Below, piece after piece: positions 26,169-34,662 of a stretch of 64,000 nt of DNA. The position numbers and the translations under genes are program-made. Origin of the DNA: Bdellovibrionales bacterium (lineage in GTDB: Bacteria; Bdellovibrionota; Bdellovibrionia; Bdellovibrionales; Bdellovibrionaceae); the NCBI GenBank assembly GCA_018266295.1, contig JAFEAQ010000004.1:702979-766978 (forward strand), read 5' to 3'. How positions within the stretch are numbered: the stretch's first letter is position 1; each line of letters opens with the position of its first letter. The notes beneath the pieces are model-generated. The model worked only from the letters and a program-made list of their open reading frames with translations. It did not search any database and was not told where the DNA came from.

Positions 26169-28040
26169 ATGGGTAGTAATCCGTCATTGAATACGAATAC
26201 GCAGAATCAAGAGCCTGCGAAATGGCCTCAGCGTTTAGCGCTGATCATGGCTATTTTTGCGTTTGTATTCTTTGGTGGTGGCTACTACTTGAATCAGCGT
26301 TTCCTTCAGGAAGAAGCAAAGACATTTGGCACTCGGACACCAGCCAATGGACAAAAAATTTGGATCTCAGGGCAAGAGCTTTTCCGCTTCGAGTGGACTG
26401 GGCACACCGGTGAAGACGATCTTTTAGAGGTTGCACGTGATCCGGAGTTCCGTGATCTCGTGATGGAAACTCCATCACCACGTTCACCGTTGTCGACAGA
26501 TAAGATGCCGGGCGAAGGTGATTACTATTACAGAATTGTCCGCAGAACAGACGGTCAAGCCATTGAAGTGCTACAACCCGTACGCTTTACTTTAATTACA
26601 AAGACAGCGCCGCAAATGATTTATCCTTTTGGCAATATGAATTCTCAAGAGGGTAAAGCGATGCGTTTTTACTGGCAGGCTAAGCATGGCGTGACCAAGT
26701 ATCGCTTCCAAATGTCTTTTGATAAATCCTTTGAACATCTTCTGAGCGACTTTGTAGTCGATGAAACACAGACGACTCCTCAGAATATTCCGGTTGGTGA
26801 TTTCCATTGGCGCGTGCGCGGTGAAGGTGATGAGAAAACCTTTACTCAATGGACTGAGCCACGTCGTTTGACTATTGAAAAACCTGCGGTCTTCGCGTCG
26901 AGTACGCCGACTCCAATTCCGCCTCCGCCAGAACCGGAAAAGAATGTCGCGGCGTTTGCACCGGCACCGACAGTTGTGCCAAGAGTGGAAAAACCTGCGA
27001 AGCCAGATCCGAAAGCGTTGCAGATACCTAATGTTGGTAAAGGTAATCAGAAGCTCGTTCTGCGATTCAAAGCTGGCGGCAGACGAGGTCCTGCTTCTGA
27101 TAGCAAGTCTTTGAGCAATCCACCTTCTTTGGTGTGGGACAAAATCAAAGGCGCAAAAACCTATGAAGTCCAGGTTTCAAGCAAAGCAGATTTCTCTAAA
27201 ATAGATTGGAGCCGTAACCTTGCTAAAAACCAGGCCTACTGGGATGCGGCACGACCGGGTCGTTACTATTGGCGTGTTCGCGCGAATGGTGCAGGCTCTG
27301 CGAAGAGCGAATATTCTGCAACCGCGACTTTGGAAATGAGTTTGCCGGCGCCGGGTCTTAAGAAAACAATGACCCATCAAGTGAAAGCAAAGACGCGTGC
27401 TGAATATGCAGCAGCGACATCAGTGCCTGTGACTTGGGATAAAGTTCCGGGTGCGACGGCGTACAAAGTTCTCGTTGCTGACAATCAGAATTTCTTGCCA
27501 AGCAAAGTCGATCTGAAAACGGATCGCAATTCGGCCAATGTCTCTTTGGTTGAGGGTGGCAATTACTATGTGAAGGTCGCGGTCATTGGACCTGACGGAG
27601 AACAAGTCAGTGAATTCTCGAAAACCGCCACACTGAAATTTGATAAGCGTGCACCGGCCTCGGTGACACCGCCGCCTCCGGTGGCAAAAAAACCAAGACC
27701 GACTCCTGAAGTGCGTGTTGTCGAAGCGCCACCAGCGCCGAAGAACGATTTGCCGGTGCCTCTGCCGAAGCTCCCGCCAAATGGAGTGTCTTTAGTTTCG
27801 TTGAATGGAACGCAGGACCCGATCGTATTTAAATGGGGTGCGGTTGAAAAAGCTGAAATCTATCGTCTTGAAATCGCCGGAGATGAAGGCTTTAAAGAGA
27901 TTGTCTATACGACAAGCGTTCGTGAAAATCAGTTGGTCGTCACAAAACTTCTTCCGAAGGGAAGAAACTACTGGCGTGTCCGTGCAGAAAAAGGGACCAG
28001 CAAATCGGACTGGTCCCAAGTATTCACAATCGAAAAATAA
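26169..28040 (+). CDS. Inner-membrane-anchored protein with five FN3-like repeats
   Basis: This 623-residue protein has one N-terminal membrane segment (RLALIMAIFAFVFFGGGYYL, about residues 22-41). It then carries five fibronectin-III-like modules marked by a FxW(D/T) opening and an (Y/N)YWRVRA closing motif, ending near residues 140, 235, 400, 500 and 620. Two proline-rich linkers (around 240-270 and 500-530) separate them. It looks like a periplasmic scaffold. It diverges from the predicted outer-membrane protein gene with 182 bases between the starts, and that gene's mature domain may be a partner. It ends 2 bases from the convergent choice-of-anchor A gene. Confidence 0.75.
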   Translation: MGSNPSLNTNTQNQEPAKWPQRLALIMAIFAFVFFGGGYYLNQRFLQEEAKTFGTRTPANGQKIWISGQELFRFEWTGHTGEDDLLEVARDPEFRDLVMETPSPRSPLSTDKMPGEGDYYYRIVRRTDGQAIEVLQPVRFTLITKTAPQMIYPFGNMNSQEGKAMRFYWQAKHGVTKYRFQMSFDKSFEHLLSDFVVDETQTTPQNIPVGDFHWRVRGEGDEKTFTQWTEPRRLTIEKPAVFASSTPTPIPPPPEPEKNVAAFAPAPTVVPRVEKPAKPDPKALQIPNVGKGNQKLVLRFKAGGRRGPASDSKSLSNPPSLVWDKIKGAKTYEVQVSSKADFSKIDWSRNLAKNQAYWDAARPGRYYWRVRANGAGSAKSEYSATATLEMSLPAPGLKKTMTHQVKAKTRAEYAAATSVPVTWDKVPGATAYKVLVADNQNFLPSKVDLKTDRNSANVSLVEGGNYYVKVAVIGPDGEQVSEFSKTATLKFDKRAPASVTPPPPVAKKPRPTPEVRVVEAPPAPKNDLPVPLPKLPPNGVSLVSLNGTQDPIVFKWGAVEKAEIYRLEIAGDEGFKEIVYTTSVRENQLVVTKLLPKGRNYWRVRAEKGTSKSDWSQVFTIEK

Positions 28041-28042
28041 AA

Positions 28043-29038
28043 TTAGTTAGGCTTTGGAGCTGGAGCAGGTTGCGCCGGAGTGGGCGTTGGTGTTGGAGCT
28101 GGATTTGGCTCGATATTCACCTGACCCGCATTCAGAGTAGAATCTGTCATGTTGGTCACGATTTCACCTGCATATAAAGCACCTGTGATCAGAGCTTCAT
28201 TGAAAACAACCAATGCATTTGGCGCCATCACGATCCCTGGCATACCCAATTTACCGTTGTGGGTATGAGTGATTTGCAAGAAGCTCGTCTCATGGAAGTT
28301 CCAAGTGATGTTGCTGACGCGAATCGTAGAGCTCAAGATTACATCTTGGCCATCCAAGATAATCTGGTCGCCCGGAACGTTAATCACCGCTGTTGAAGTA
28401 GAGTCACCTGTGATGAAGATTCTTTTTGCGTTATTCAAATCAGCAGGGCGTAAGAACGTCAGAACGTTTGCGCCTGGCTTCAAGGAGATCACTACGTCAG
28501 AACCCGTAATTTTGATCGAGTTGTTCGGAGTTTGATATTTCAAATAAGAACTCTCAAGACGAAGTTCGTTTGAAATCTGGTTGTGATCTGCGCGAAGGCT
28601 GATGCGAGCCGAGCGCTTGCGTGAACCGCCAACGCCAGAGTACTGAACGCGAGCAGGTTGAACAGTCACGAGGTTGCCACGAACACTCGATGAATTGATG
28701 AAGGCTTCTTTTGCCACCACATCACCACGGGCACCCGTAGAGTTGATACCCGCAGAACCACCGGCCTCAGTGTTGCCATTGATAGCTGCAGAAGAAATAC
28801 CAAGATCGCCACCAGCAGCAACAGCTAAACAATTCGCAGGATTTGAATTGAACTGAAAATTACGAGCCAAGATAAAACCACCGGCACCAGTCATGCCTTG
28901 ATAGTCAGACTGCTGAACATCGATATTGCCGATGCTATAGACGGTGAAGTCATGAAGGGTCGGATTTTTACACGTGGTCTGCGCATACAACGACGGCGCC
29001 ACCAACAGGCTCAAAAGAGCCGCAGAAACTTTGAACAT
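28043..29038 (-). CDS. Secreted choice-of-anchor A family protein
   Basis: This 331-residue protein has a signal peptide ending in SLYAQ. A right-handed beta-helix-like body follows, starting with DFTVYSIGNIDVQQSDYQGM and GAGGFILARNF, as in choice-of-anchor A domains of surface or ice-binding-like proteins. It ends in a Pro/Thr tail (PAPTPTPTPAQPAPAPKPN) that resembles the linkers of the nearby lipoproteins but with no lipobox or sorting domain. Secretion to the surface or periplasm is likely; its ligand is unknown. Confidence 0.75.
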   Translation of the reverse strand: MFKVSAALLSLLVAPSLYAQTTCKNPTLHDFTVYSIGNIDVQQSDYQGMTGAGGFILARNFQFNSNPANCLAVAAGGDLGISSAAINGNTEAGGSAGINSTGARGDVVAKEAFINSSSVRGNLVTVQPARVQYSGVGGSRKRSARISLRADHNQISNELRLESSYLKYQTPNNSIKITGSDVVISLKPGANVLTFLRPADLNNAKRIFITGDSTSTAVINVPGDQIILDGQDVILSSTIRVSNITWNFHETSFLQITHTHNGKLGMPGIVMAPNALVVFNEALITGALYAGEIVTNMTDSTLNAGQVNIEPNPAPTPTPTPAQPAPAPKPN

Positions 29039-29259
29039 ACATACCTCGCAAGGGTTTTTGAAATGGGCCGGTCCTAGCCACGATTAATAGGGGAGATAAT
29101 AGCAATCGCAGGGCCACCACCGCATGCGAGCCAATTGCAGGGGAGCACCCCCGGGATTGACCACGAAATGGACACCCAGGTAAATACTTTAGGTAACAAC
29201 AAGCTTGTGTTTTCGAGGGTTTGGCGAGGATTTTCGAGGGGCTTAAAAAGCAAAAAGCT

Positions 29260-29730
29260 TTATCCGCAGGCGTCTTTATTGCCAAAGTTCTTTGATTCTT
29301 TGGTCCAACCTGTGACTCCATTACTGAGCTTTATTTGAATCCACCAAGTGCTTTGAACAGGTTTTTCTGTCTGCCAAGTTTCGGTTACGTTTTCTACGAC
29401 CTTGCCATCCTCCCACACCTTCCAGAAGCCTTCACCTTGAGATGTTAGAACATAGAGTTCCTTTCCTTCATTGGTTTTGACTTTCATTGGTATAGTATGT
29501 ACTTCACCTGTGAGTGCGGTGACCTTCTCTCCTTTTTTTGCTTTGCCAACTTTTTTCTTACCATCGACACTATCAAAAAGATCCGTATCCTTTTCAGTGG
29601 TCCATTCACGATAAGTACAGCACTCAAATGGGCAAGCCCCTTTATCGACAAAGATTTTTGGAGGCGCATTAGCCGCGATCAAAGTCCTTGGCAGAAAAGT
29701 GATCGATAAAATAGAAAGTAGTCTAAGCAT
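29260..29730 (-). CDS. Exported protein with PFECC motif and SH3-like segment
   Basis: This 156-residue protein from the ATG at 29730 (AGGGGA about 5 bases upstream) has a signal peptide followed by a cysteine-rich start (GACPFECCTYREW). A region then has SH3-like spacing (VGKAKKGEKVTALTGEV, then LSNGVTGWTKESKNF). Bacterial SH3-like domains often bind cell-wall peptides, so a wall-linked role is possible but unproven. It lies alone between the choice-of-anchor A gene and the terminator of the 5'-nucleotidase gene. The 220 bases downstream show no further gene. Confidence 0.7.
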   Translation of the reverse strand: MLRLLSILSITFLPRTLIAANAPPKIFVDKGACPFECCTYREWTTEKDTDLFDSVDGKKKVGKAKKGEKVTALTGEVHTIPMKVKTNEGKELYVLTSQGEGFWKVWEDGKVVENVTETWQTEKPVQSTWWIQIKLSNGVTGWTKESKNFGNKDACG

Positions 29731-29782
29731 ATTTTCCCCTAGCCCAATCAACTTCCCTCAGTAAAATAGACTAGTCAAAAAA

Positions 29783-29806
29783 AAAGCCGGGTCGAAACCC
29801 GGCTTT
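29783..29806 (-). terminator. Rho-independent terminator of the HAD 5'-nucleotidase gene
   Basis: A 10-base perfect stem (AAAGCCGGGT with its complement) closes a CGAA-type loop, and on the minus strand it is followed by a run of nine T. It begins 4 bases after the stop codon of the minus-strand 5'-nucleotidase gene. Confidence 0.9.
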
Positions 29807-29809
29807 GTA

Positions 29810-31186
29810 TTAGTACAATTCGTGAGACAGCGGTCTTCGCGGCGCTCTGAAGTAAGTGCGCGGAGATAGCTCCAGCAAATCCGAAATCTTCGTCATGTAG
29901 ACGCAAGCGTAACGATCGAGCTGATATGCAAAGTAGCTCTCTTCGTTGCCGGCTCTCATTAATTGGCCCCAGTGATCGTTGTACAAAGCCTGTTGCTTTT
30001 TGATGAGTGAGCTGATCTGTGCATCGATTTCAGAGATGGTTTTTTGCAAACCTTCGATCGCCGCCTCGTTCACGTCGGCGTGCTTTTCGATTTTCTTTGT
30101 CATCATCTCAGTGAGGTCATCTTCGAGAGGCTCTTTCTTACGCATCAGAACTTCGATTTCCTGATTCGTAGGCTCAGCCTCTTTGTTGTTGGCGATTTCT
30201 TCAGCCAACTCTTCGATCACCATCGCGGTTCTCCAGTTACAGTCCTTTTTCAAACGAAGGATGTCACCGTAGATATGGTCCCCGATATAAAGAATATCAT
30301 CACCGTTCAGGCCAAGATCTTCAGTGAATTTCTTCGCATTGCCGCCTTGGTAGATGCCAGGACCGAACTTGTTGTTCAGGTTGGTCATCGTGCCGTCAGC
30401 AGGATTCACCACAAGAAATTTTTGATCTTCGTAGAAGAACTTAGGCTTAGAAGCCAAAGTCACGACGATTTCAAAAAGATCGTGCCAAGTTTTACCGTCT
30501 TTCATAAACGGATTGATCGCGTAATCGAGCAAAAGCTTTGAGTAGTGGAAATCAGAGTTCGTCAATACGAAGATCTTTTTTCCGTGCTTCAAAAACTTTT
30601 CGAGGCCACGCACCACAGATTCATCTTTGATGATGTAGTGAGCGAGGTTCTTTTTAACTTCGTCTTTCAACGAGCCATCACGATGAGCTTCATCCAAAGC
30701 ATCCAACACGTCGTCAGCGATCTGAGCATACTCGGGATAAGTGTTAGACTTATCGTTATCCTTCAAATCAACGATCTGTGCGAACAACACAGCCAAAGAA
30801 ATTGAGAACGACGTATCGATCGCCATGTAGTTGGAGTTCGACAAATCGATGTAAGTGCTTTTGTAAAGCTTCTGATGGATTTTGAAATCCAAAGGCTTCA
30901 TACCATGGTAACTCGCGCGAATCGCCGTGTAGCGATTCAATTTAAGCAAGTTGCCTTTTTGGCGGTCAATAACCAGACCGCGAATCGCGAACTTGTAGTC
31001 AAAGAGAAGTTTGCGCAAAGCCTCCGGATAACCTTTACCGCGGATGAGCTTATCGATCATTGTGGTGTGAGAAAGTCTTTCGAAGTTTTCACTGTTGTAG
31101 CGAACCAACGTATGGTCCATATCGAATCCGATGTAACGAATTCTTTTGAGATTGAGCGTTCTGTTTACGTAGACTTTTCCAGTCAT
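29810..31186 (-). CDS. HAD-superfamily purine 5'-nucleotidase (HAD-IG type)
   Basis: This 458-residue cytosolic protein has the HAD motif I FDMDHTLVRY (nucleophile and acid/base aspartates) close to the N-terminus, motif II KIFVLTNSDFHYS, and motif IV YIGDHIYGDILRLK. The helical insertions and C-terminal region match the cytosolic IMP/GMP 5'-nucleotidase family (NT5C2-like, HAD-IG). It dephosphorylates purine nucleoside monophosphates. In a predator that takes up prey nucleotides such an enzyme could balance purine pools (inference). It is a single-gene unit ended by a strong terminator. Confidence 0.9.
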   Translation of the reverse strand: MTGKVYVNRTLNLKRIRYIGFDMDHTLVRYNSENFERLSHTTMIDKLIRGKGYPEALRKLLFDYKFAIRGLVIDRQKGNLLKLNRYTAIRASYHGMKPLDFKIHQKLYKSTYIDLSNSNYMAIDTSFSISLAVLFAQIVDLKDNDKSNTYPEYAQIADDVLDALDEAHRDGSLKDEVKKNLAHYIIKDESVVRGLEKFLKHGKKIFVLTNSDFHYSKLLLDYAINPFMKDGKTWHDLFEIVVTLASKPKFFYEDQKFLVVNPADGTMTNLNNKFGPGIYQGGNAKKFTEDLGLNGDDILYIGDHIYGDILRLKKDCNWRTAMVIEELAEEIANNKEAEPTNQEIEVLMRKKEPLEDDLTEMMTKKIEKHADVNEAAIEGLQKTISEIDAQISSLIKKQQALYNDHWGQLMRAGNEESYFAYQLDRYACVYMTKISDLLELSPRTYFRAPRRPLSHELY

Positions 31187-31216
31187 AGAAGAAAAAAATC
31201 CTTTTCTTGTGCAGTA

Positions 31217-31588
31217 TTATTTTTGGGTAGGCAATTGCAACTCATTCCAGAGAAGCATGCCACCTTGGAGATTGAACACACTTTGAAAGCCGTTCATCAA
31301 AGCAAAAGCGGTGGCGCGAGCAGAGCGACCTCCACTGCGGCAGATAAACACAACCGTTTTGTCTTTCGGAATTGCATTGAGTTTATCTGGCAAGGTGTCG
31401 AGGACCATCAGTTCTGAGTTGGCGATATGGCCGAGTTCGCCCGTGTATTCGTCGGGTTGGCGAACATCAATTAGTTTTACTTCATTTAATTTATCTTTCA
31501 GCTCCTGGGGGCCGATATCAAATACACCTTCGTAATGTGGGTTTTCAGTTTTCGAAGTGAATTGAATGTATTTCGTTCCAGGATTCAT
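31217..31588 (-). CDS. Rhodanese-like sulfurtransferase
   Basis: This 123-residue single-domain protein has a rhodanese active-site loop CRSGGRS (catalytic Cys83), the LIDVRQPDEYTGELGHIANS region and the C-terminal GGMLLWNE. It transfers sulfane sulfur in the cytosol. AGAGG 5 bases before the ATG at 31588 fixes this start; the frame extends to 31654. It diverges from the helicase gene and is 30 bases upstream of the 5'-nucleotidase gene on the same strand, so those two may be co-transcribed. Confidence 0.93.
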   Translation of the reverse strand: MNPGTKYIQFTSKTENPHYEGVFDIGPQELKDKLNEVKLIDVRQPDEYTGELGHIANSELMVLDTLPDKLNAIPKDKTVVFICRSGGRSARATAFALMNGFQSVFNLQGGMLLWNELQLPTQK

Positions 31589-31662
31589 TACGACCTCTAG
31601 CTCCTGCGTTATAGTCAAGTGAGCCATCTTATCGTAGTATGGCAGTCCTAGCAAGGAAAGTC

Positions 31663-32889
31663 ATGGATATCGCTCTCTCAGCAGAACAAGAACACGCTCT
31701 AGAAATTCTCCGCTCGGGGGAGAACGTTTTTCTTACTGGCGGCGCCGGAAGCGGTAAAAGCTATTTGATTCGCCATTTTATGGGCGAGCTGGATCCAAAA
31801 CAAACGCCTATTTTAGCCTCCACAGGCGCTGCTGCAGTGCTTTTGGGGGGACGGACGTTCCATAGCTTTTTTGGCCTCGGCATTATGGAGGGCGGCGTCG
31901 ACGCCACTTATGAGCGTTGCTGCAAAGACCATCGCCTTCTGAATCGCTTGAAAAAAGTCGAAGGAGTGATCATCGATGAGATTTCGATGATTCCAGGTGC
32001 GGCTCTGATGATTGCTGAAGCCCTTGCGCAAAAGGCCCGTGATTCGAAGCTTCCTTGGGGCGGAATGAGAGTCATCAGCGTCGGCGATTTCGCACAGCTC
32101 CCGCCGGTAACGCGCTCTGGGCCGCGTGATTGGGCCTTTATCAACGAAACTTGGCAGCGCAGTGGCTTTCAAGTCTGCCAGCTTTCACACAATCAGCGCG
32201 TGCAAGACAATTATTTCCTCGATGTGCTGGCGGATGTCCGCTATGGCAAAGTCACGCAGAGAGTTTTTGATTTCCTGTCTGAAAAAGTGCGTCCACACGA
32301 TGAAGAAGATACGGGGACGAGACTCTTCGGTCGTCGTGATATGTCTGAGAACTTCAATCAAAAAAAACTCGGCGAAATCAACGAAGTCGAAGTCACGATT
32401 GATTCAATTTACATTGGTGCTGAAAAGTTTATTGAAACCCTCATGAAAATGGCTCCAGTGCCGCAAAAACTGACGCTGAAAATCGGCTGCAGAGTCATTT
32501 TCCTGCAGAATGATCCGCAAAAACGCTGGATTAACGGAACACGCGGTACTGTTACAAAAATTGAGATGGATAAAATCACTGTGCGCAAAGATGGCGGCCG
32601 CGAAGTAAATGTTGATAAGACCACCTTCAGTTTGCAAGATGCTGAAGGCAACGTGACGGCCACTGTGATTCAATTTCCGCTAACACTTGCTTACGCGACA
32701 ACAATTCACAAATCTCAAGGAGCAACGCTCGACGAAGTCTGGTGTGATCTGCGCTCACTGTGGGAGCCAGGACAAGCGTATGTGGCACTGAGCCGCTTGC
32801 GCACTGCTGAAGGACTCAAATTAGTTGGATGGAATCCGCGTTCCATCATTGTTGATCCAAAAGTTCTCGAGTTTTATCAGTCGATTTAA
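31663..32889 (+). CDS. Pif1-like superfamily 1 DNA helicase
   Basis: This 408-residue protein has SF1B helicase motifs in order: Walker A GGAGSGKS (26-33), Ia with TGAAAVLLGGRTFHSFFGLG, Walker B IIDEISM, motif III GDFAQLPPV, a UvrD-like C-terminal domain with TIHKSQGATLDEV, and YVALSRLRTAEGLKL. These mark Pif1/RRM3-type 5'-3' helicases, which unwind G-quadruplexes and R-loops. The start at 31663 is chosen because AAGGAA lies 4 bases upstream. It diverges from the rhodanese gene. Confidence 0.93.
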   Translation: MDIALSAEQEHALEILRSGENVFLTGGAGSGKSYLIRHFMGELDPKQTPILASTGAAAVLLGGRTFHSFFGLGIMEGGVDATYERCCKDHRLLNRLKKVEGVIIDEISMIPGAALMIAEALAQKARDSKLPWGGMRVISVGDFAQLPPVTRSGPRDWAFINETWQRSGFQVCQLSHNQRVQDNYFLDVLADVRYGKVTQRVFDFLSEKVRPHDEEDTGTRLFGRRDMSENFNQKKLGEINEVEVTIDSIYIGAEKFIETLMKMAPVPQKLTLKIGCRVIFLQNDPQKRWINGTRGTVTKIEMDKITVRKDGGREVNVDKTTFSLQDAEGNVTATVIQFPLTLAYATTIHKSQGATLDEVWCDLRSLWEPGQAYVALSRLRTAEGLKLVGWNPRSIIVDPKVLEFYQSI

Positions 32890-32934
32890 GAAAAATTTAG
32901 GAAAGAAGACTTCACGTTCGTGTATTTATTTGCC

Positions 32935-32940
32935 TATAAT
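32935..32940 (+). promoter_or_regulatory. Possible -10 box for the M23 peptidase gene
   Basis: A consensus TATAAT with a weak TTCACG 18 bases upstream. If used, transcription would begin at or next to the GTG at 32947, giving a leaderless message. The match could be chance. Confidence 0.35.
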
Positions 32941-32946
32941 GGACAG

Positions 32947-34248
32947 GTGAGTACAAAGAATGTTTATTTAATGACCGCGATTGTGGTGTGTGGGCTTTGT
33001 TTGGGTTGGGGAGGATCTTTTCTTTTCCAATTTAATGACGAAGTGATTAAAAACCCTGTGGCCGCGGCTCCGCCACCGCCAAATATTTTGCCTTCGCTCG
33101 AAGAGCTTTATCCTTACGAGATTCCGCCGAAGTCCACTTTGGGCAGCGTTCTTGGTGAAATGGATATTAGTTCGCAAGTGATTCACCAAATCGTGCAAGC
33201 AGCGAAACCCGTCAGCGATCTTGGCCGCATCAAGCCGGGCACGCGCTTTCAGCTTTATTACAAAAATCCAAAAGACGAATCTTCTGAAGTGACGGGAATT
33301 AAGTTCCATTTCTCGCCGACAGAAATGCTGGAAGTTCATAAAGTGAATGATCAGTGGACGGCTCAGAAGATCACCGAAAAAGTTGAAATCAAAGTCGTCA
33401 CATTCGCCGGTGTTGTGAAAAGTTCTTTGTGGGGCTCTGCTGCTGAAGCAAAGATGGATCCGAACTTGATCGCGGATCTTGCCGAAGTGTTCGCATGGCA
33501 AATGGATTTCTCGCGTGAAGTTCAAGCGGATGACCGTTGGAGACTTTCAGTTGAGCAGAAGTTCGTCAAAGGCCAGCCGGTCGGCTGGGGTTCCATCTTG
33601 GCAGCTGAATATGAAAATGAAAATCAAAAGCTCGTAGGTATTCTTTATCGCACCAGCGATACTGAGTCCGGCTATTATTCTCCAGATGGCCAAAGTCTTC
33701 GCCGCATGTTCTTAAAGAGTCCGATTCGTTACGGACGCATCTCATCTAGATTCAGTACAAAACGCTTCCATCCGATTTTGCAATACAATCGTCCGCACTT
33801 GGGCGTCGATTTCGCGGCTCCGGTGGGAACTCCAGTCCGTGCAGTCGGCGATGGAGTTATTGCCGAAGCGGGAGTTCGCGGTGGCGCGGGTAAAATGATC
33901 CGCATCCGTCACAATTCAGAATACGCAACCGCTTACAAGCATCTCAGTGGTTTTGCCAAGGGTATTCACAGTGGCTCTCGTGTTCAGCAAGGTCAGATTA
34001 TTGGATATTCCGGCAACACGGGTCTTTCAACGGGCCCGCATTTGCACTTTGAATTTTTCCAAGGCGGCCGTTACATCGATCCGCTCGGAAAGAAGTTTCC
34101 ATCTGCGGAGCCAATTCCACAAGATCGCCTCGCACAATTTAAGACAGAAGTGACGACCATGATGGCGTCACTCCCGGATTGGAACAGCGAAAAGTTTGGT
34201 CGCAGCAGCAGTCTTCCACCGCAGCAAACTCAGCCGAGTGGCATGTAA
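32947..34248 (+). CDS. M23 family (LytM-like) peptidase, membrane anchored
   Basis: This protein of about 433 residues has an N-terminal membrane segment (LMTAIVVCGLCLGWGGSFLF), a proline-rich stretch, an LysM/OapA-like middle part (LGRIKPGTRFQLYY), and a C-terminal M23 domain with LGVDFAAPVGTPV and HLHFEF, which supply zinc ligands. It should cut or regulate cutting of peptidoglycan cross-links in the periplasm. The frame is open to a GTG at 32920, but that start has no ribosome binding site. A candidate -10 box at 32935 favours 32947 or the ATG at 32971. Wall remodelling during prey invasion is a possible setting. Confidence 0.9.
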   Translation: MSTKNVYLMTAIVVCGLCLGWGGSFLFQFNDEVIKNPVAAAPPPPNILPSLEELYPYEIPPKSTLGSVLGEMDISSQVIHQIVQAAKPVSDLGRIKPGTRFQLYYKNPKDESSEVTGIKFHFSPTEMLEVHKVNDQWTAQKITEKVEIKVVTFAGVVKSSLWGSAAEAKMDPNLIADLAEVFAWQMDFSREVQADDRWRLSVEQKFVKGQPVGWGSILAAEYENENQKLVGILYRTSDTESGYYSPDGQSLRRMFLKSPIRYGRISSRFSTKRFHPILQYNRPHLGVDFAAPVGTPVRAVGDGVIAEAGVRGGAGKMIRIRHNSEYATAYKHLSGFAKGIHSGSRVQQGQIIGYSGNTGLSTGPHLHFEFFQGGRYIDPLGKKFPSAEPIPQDRLAQFKTEVTTMMASLPDWNSEKFGRSSSLPPQQTQPSGM

Positions 34249-34251
34249 GTT

Positions 34252-34614
34252 TTATTCGATAATTTGTGGTTCAACGGATTGTTGTTCCACAGGTTGCTGA
34301 CCGTGCCAACCACGATGGTAATCTCTCACGCAACGATAGCGCACAATCACGAAGCGGCCGATACGAATACGATAGGCCTCTAAACGATAGCCGCGTGGGC
34401 AGTAGCGACGATAGCGTCTCATCATGTCTACTTCGCCCTTGGTAGAGTTCTCAGTAACAACTTTTGAATCGACATCCTGTAAGTCTTTTGAGGTGATGCC
34501 GAGATCAGTTAATACCTTTGGTAATGGAGCTTCTTCTGCATTCATCTCCGCGGCCAGAACGGGTGTTGAGCCAACGATCAATGAAGCCAAAACTAGTGTC
34601 ACAAATTTTCTCAT
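34252..34614 (-). CDS. Small exported protein with Arg/Tyr-rich segment
   Basis: This 120-residue protein has a signal peptide ending near VLAAE, an acidic first half, and a strongly basic aromatic stretch (MMRRYRRYCPRGYRLEAYRI followed by more arginine and tyrosine). The tail is rich in Gln, Pro and Glu. It contains two cysteines that could form a disulfide. No family is recognised. It stands alone, convergent with the M23 peptidase gene (3 bases apart). A GGAGGA precedes the ATG. Confidence 0.72.
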   Translation of the reverse strand: MRKFVTLVLASLIVGSTPVLAAEMNAEEAPLPKVLTDLGITSKDLQDVDSKVVTENSTKGEVDMMRRYRRYCPRGYRLEAYRIRIGRFVIVRYRCVRDYHRGWHGQQPVEQQSVEPQIIE

Positions 34615-34662
34615 GGGTTCCTCCTGTTAGGGTCCAGGGGCAATTATGGGAAGGGGTCTTGA

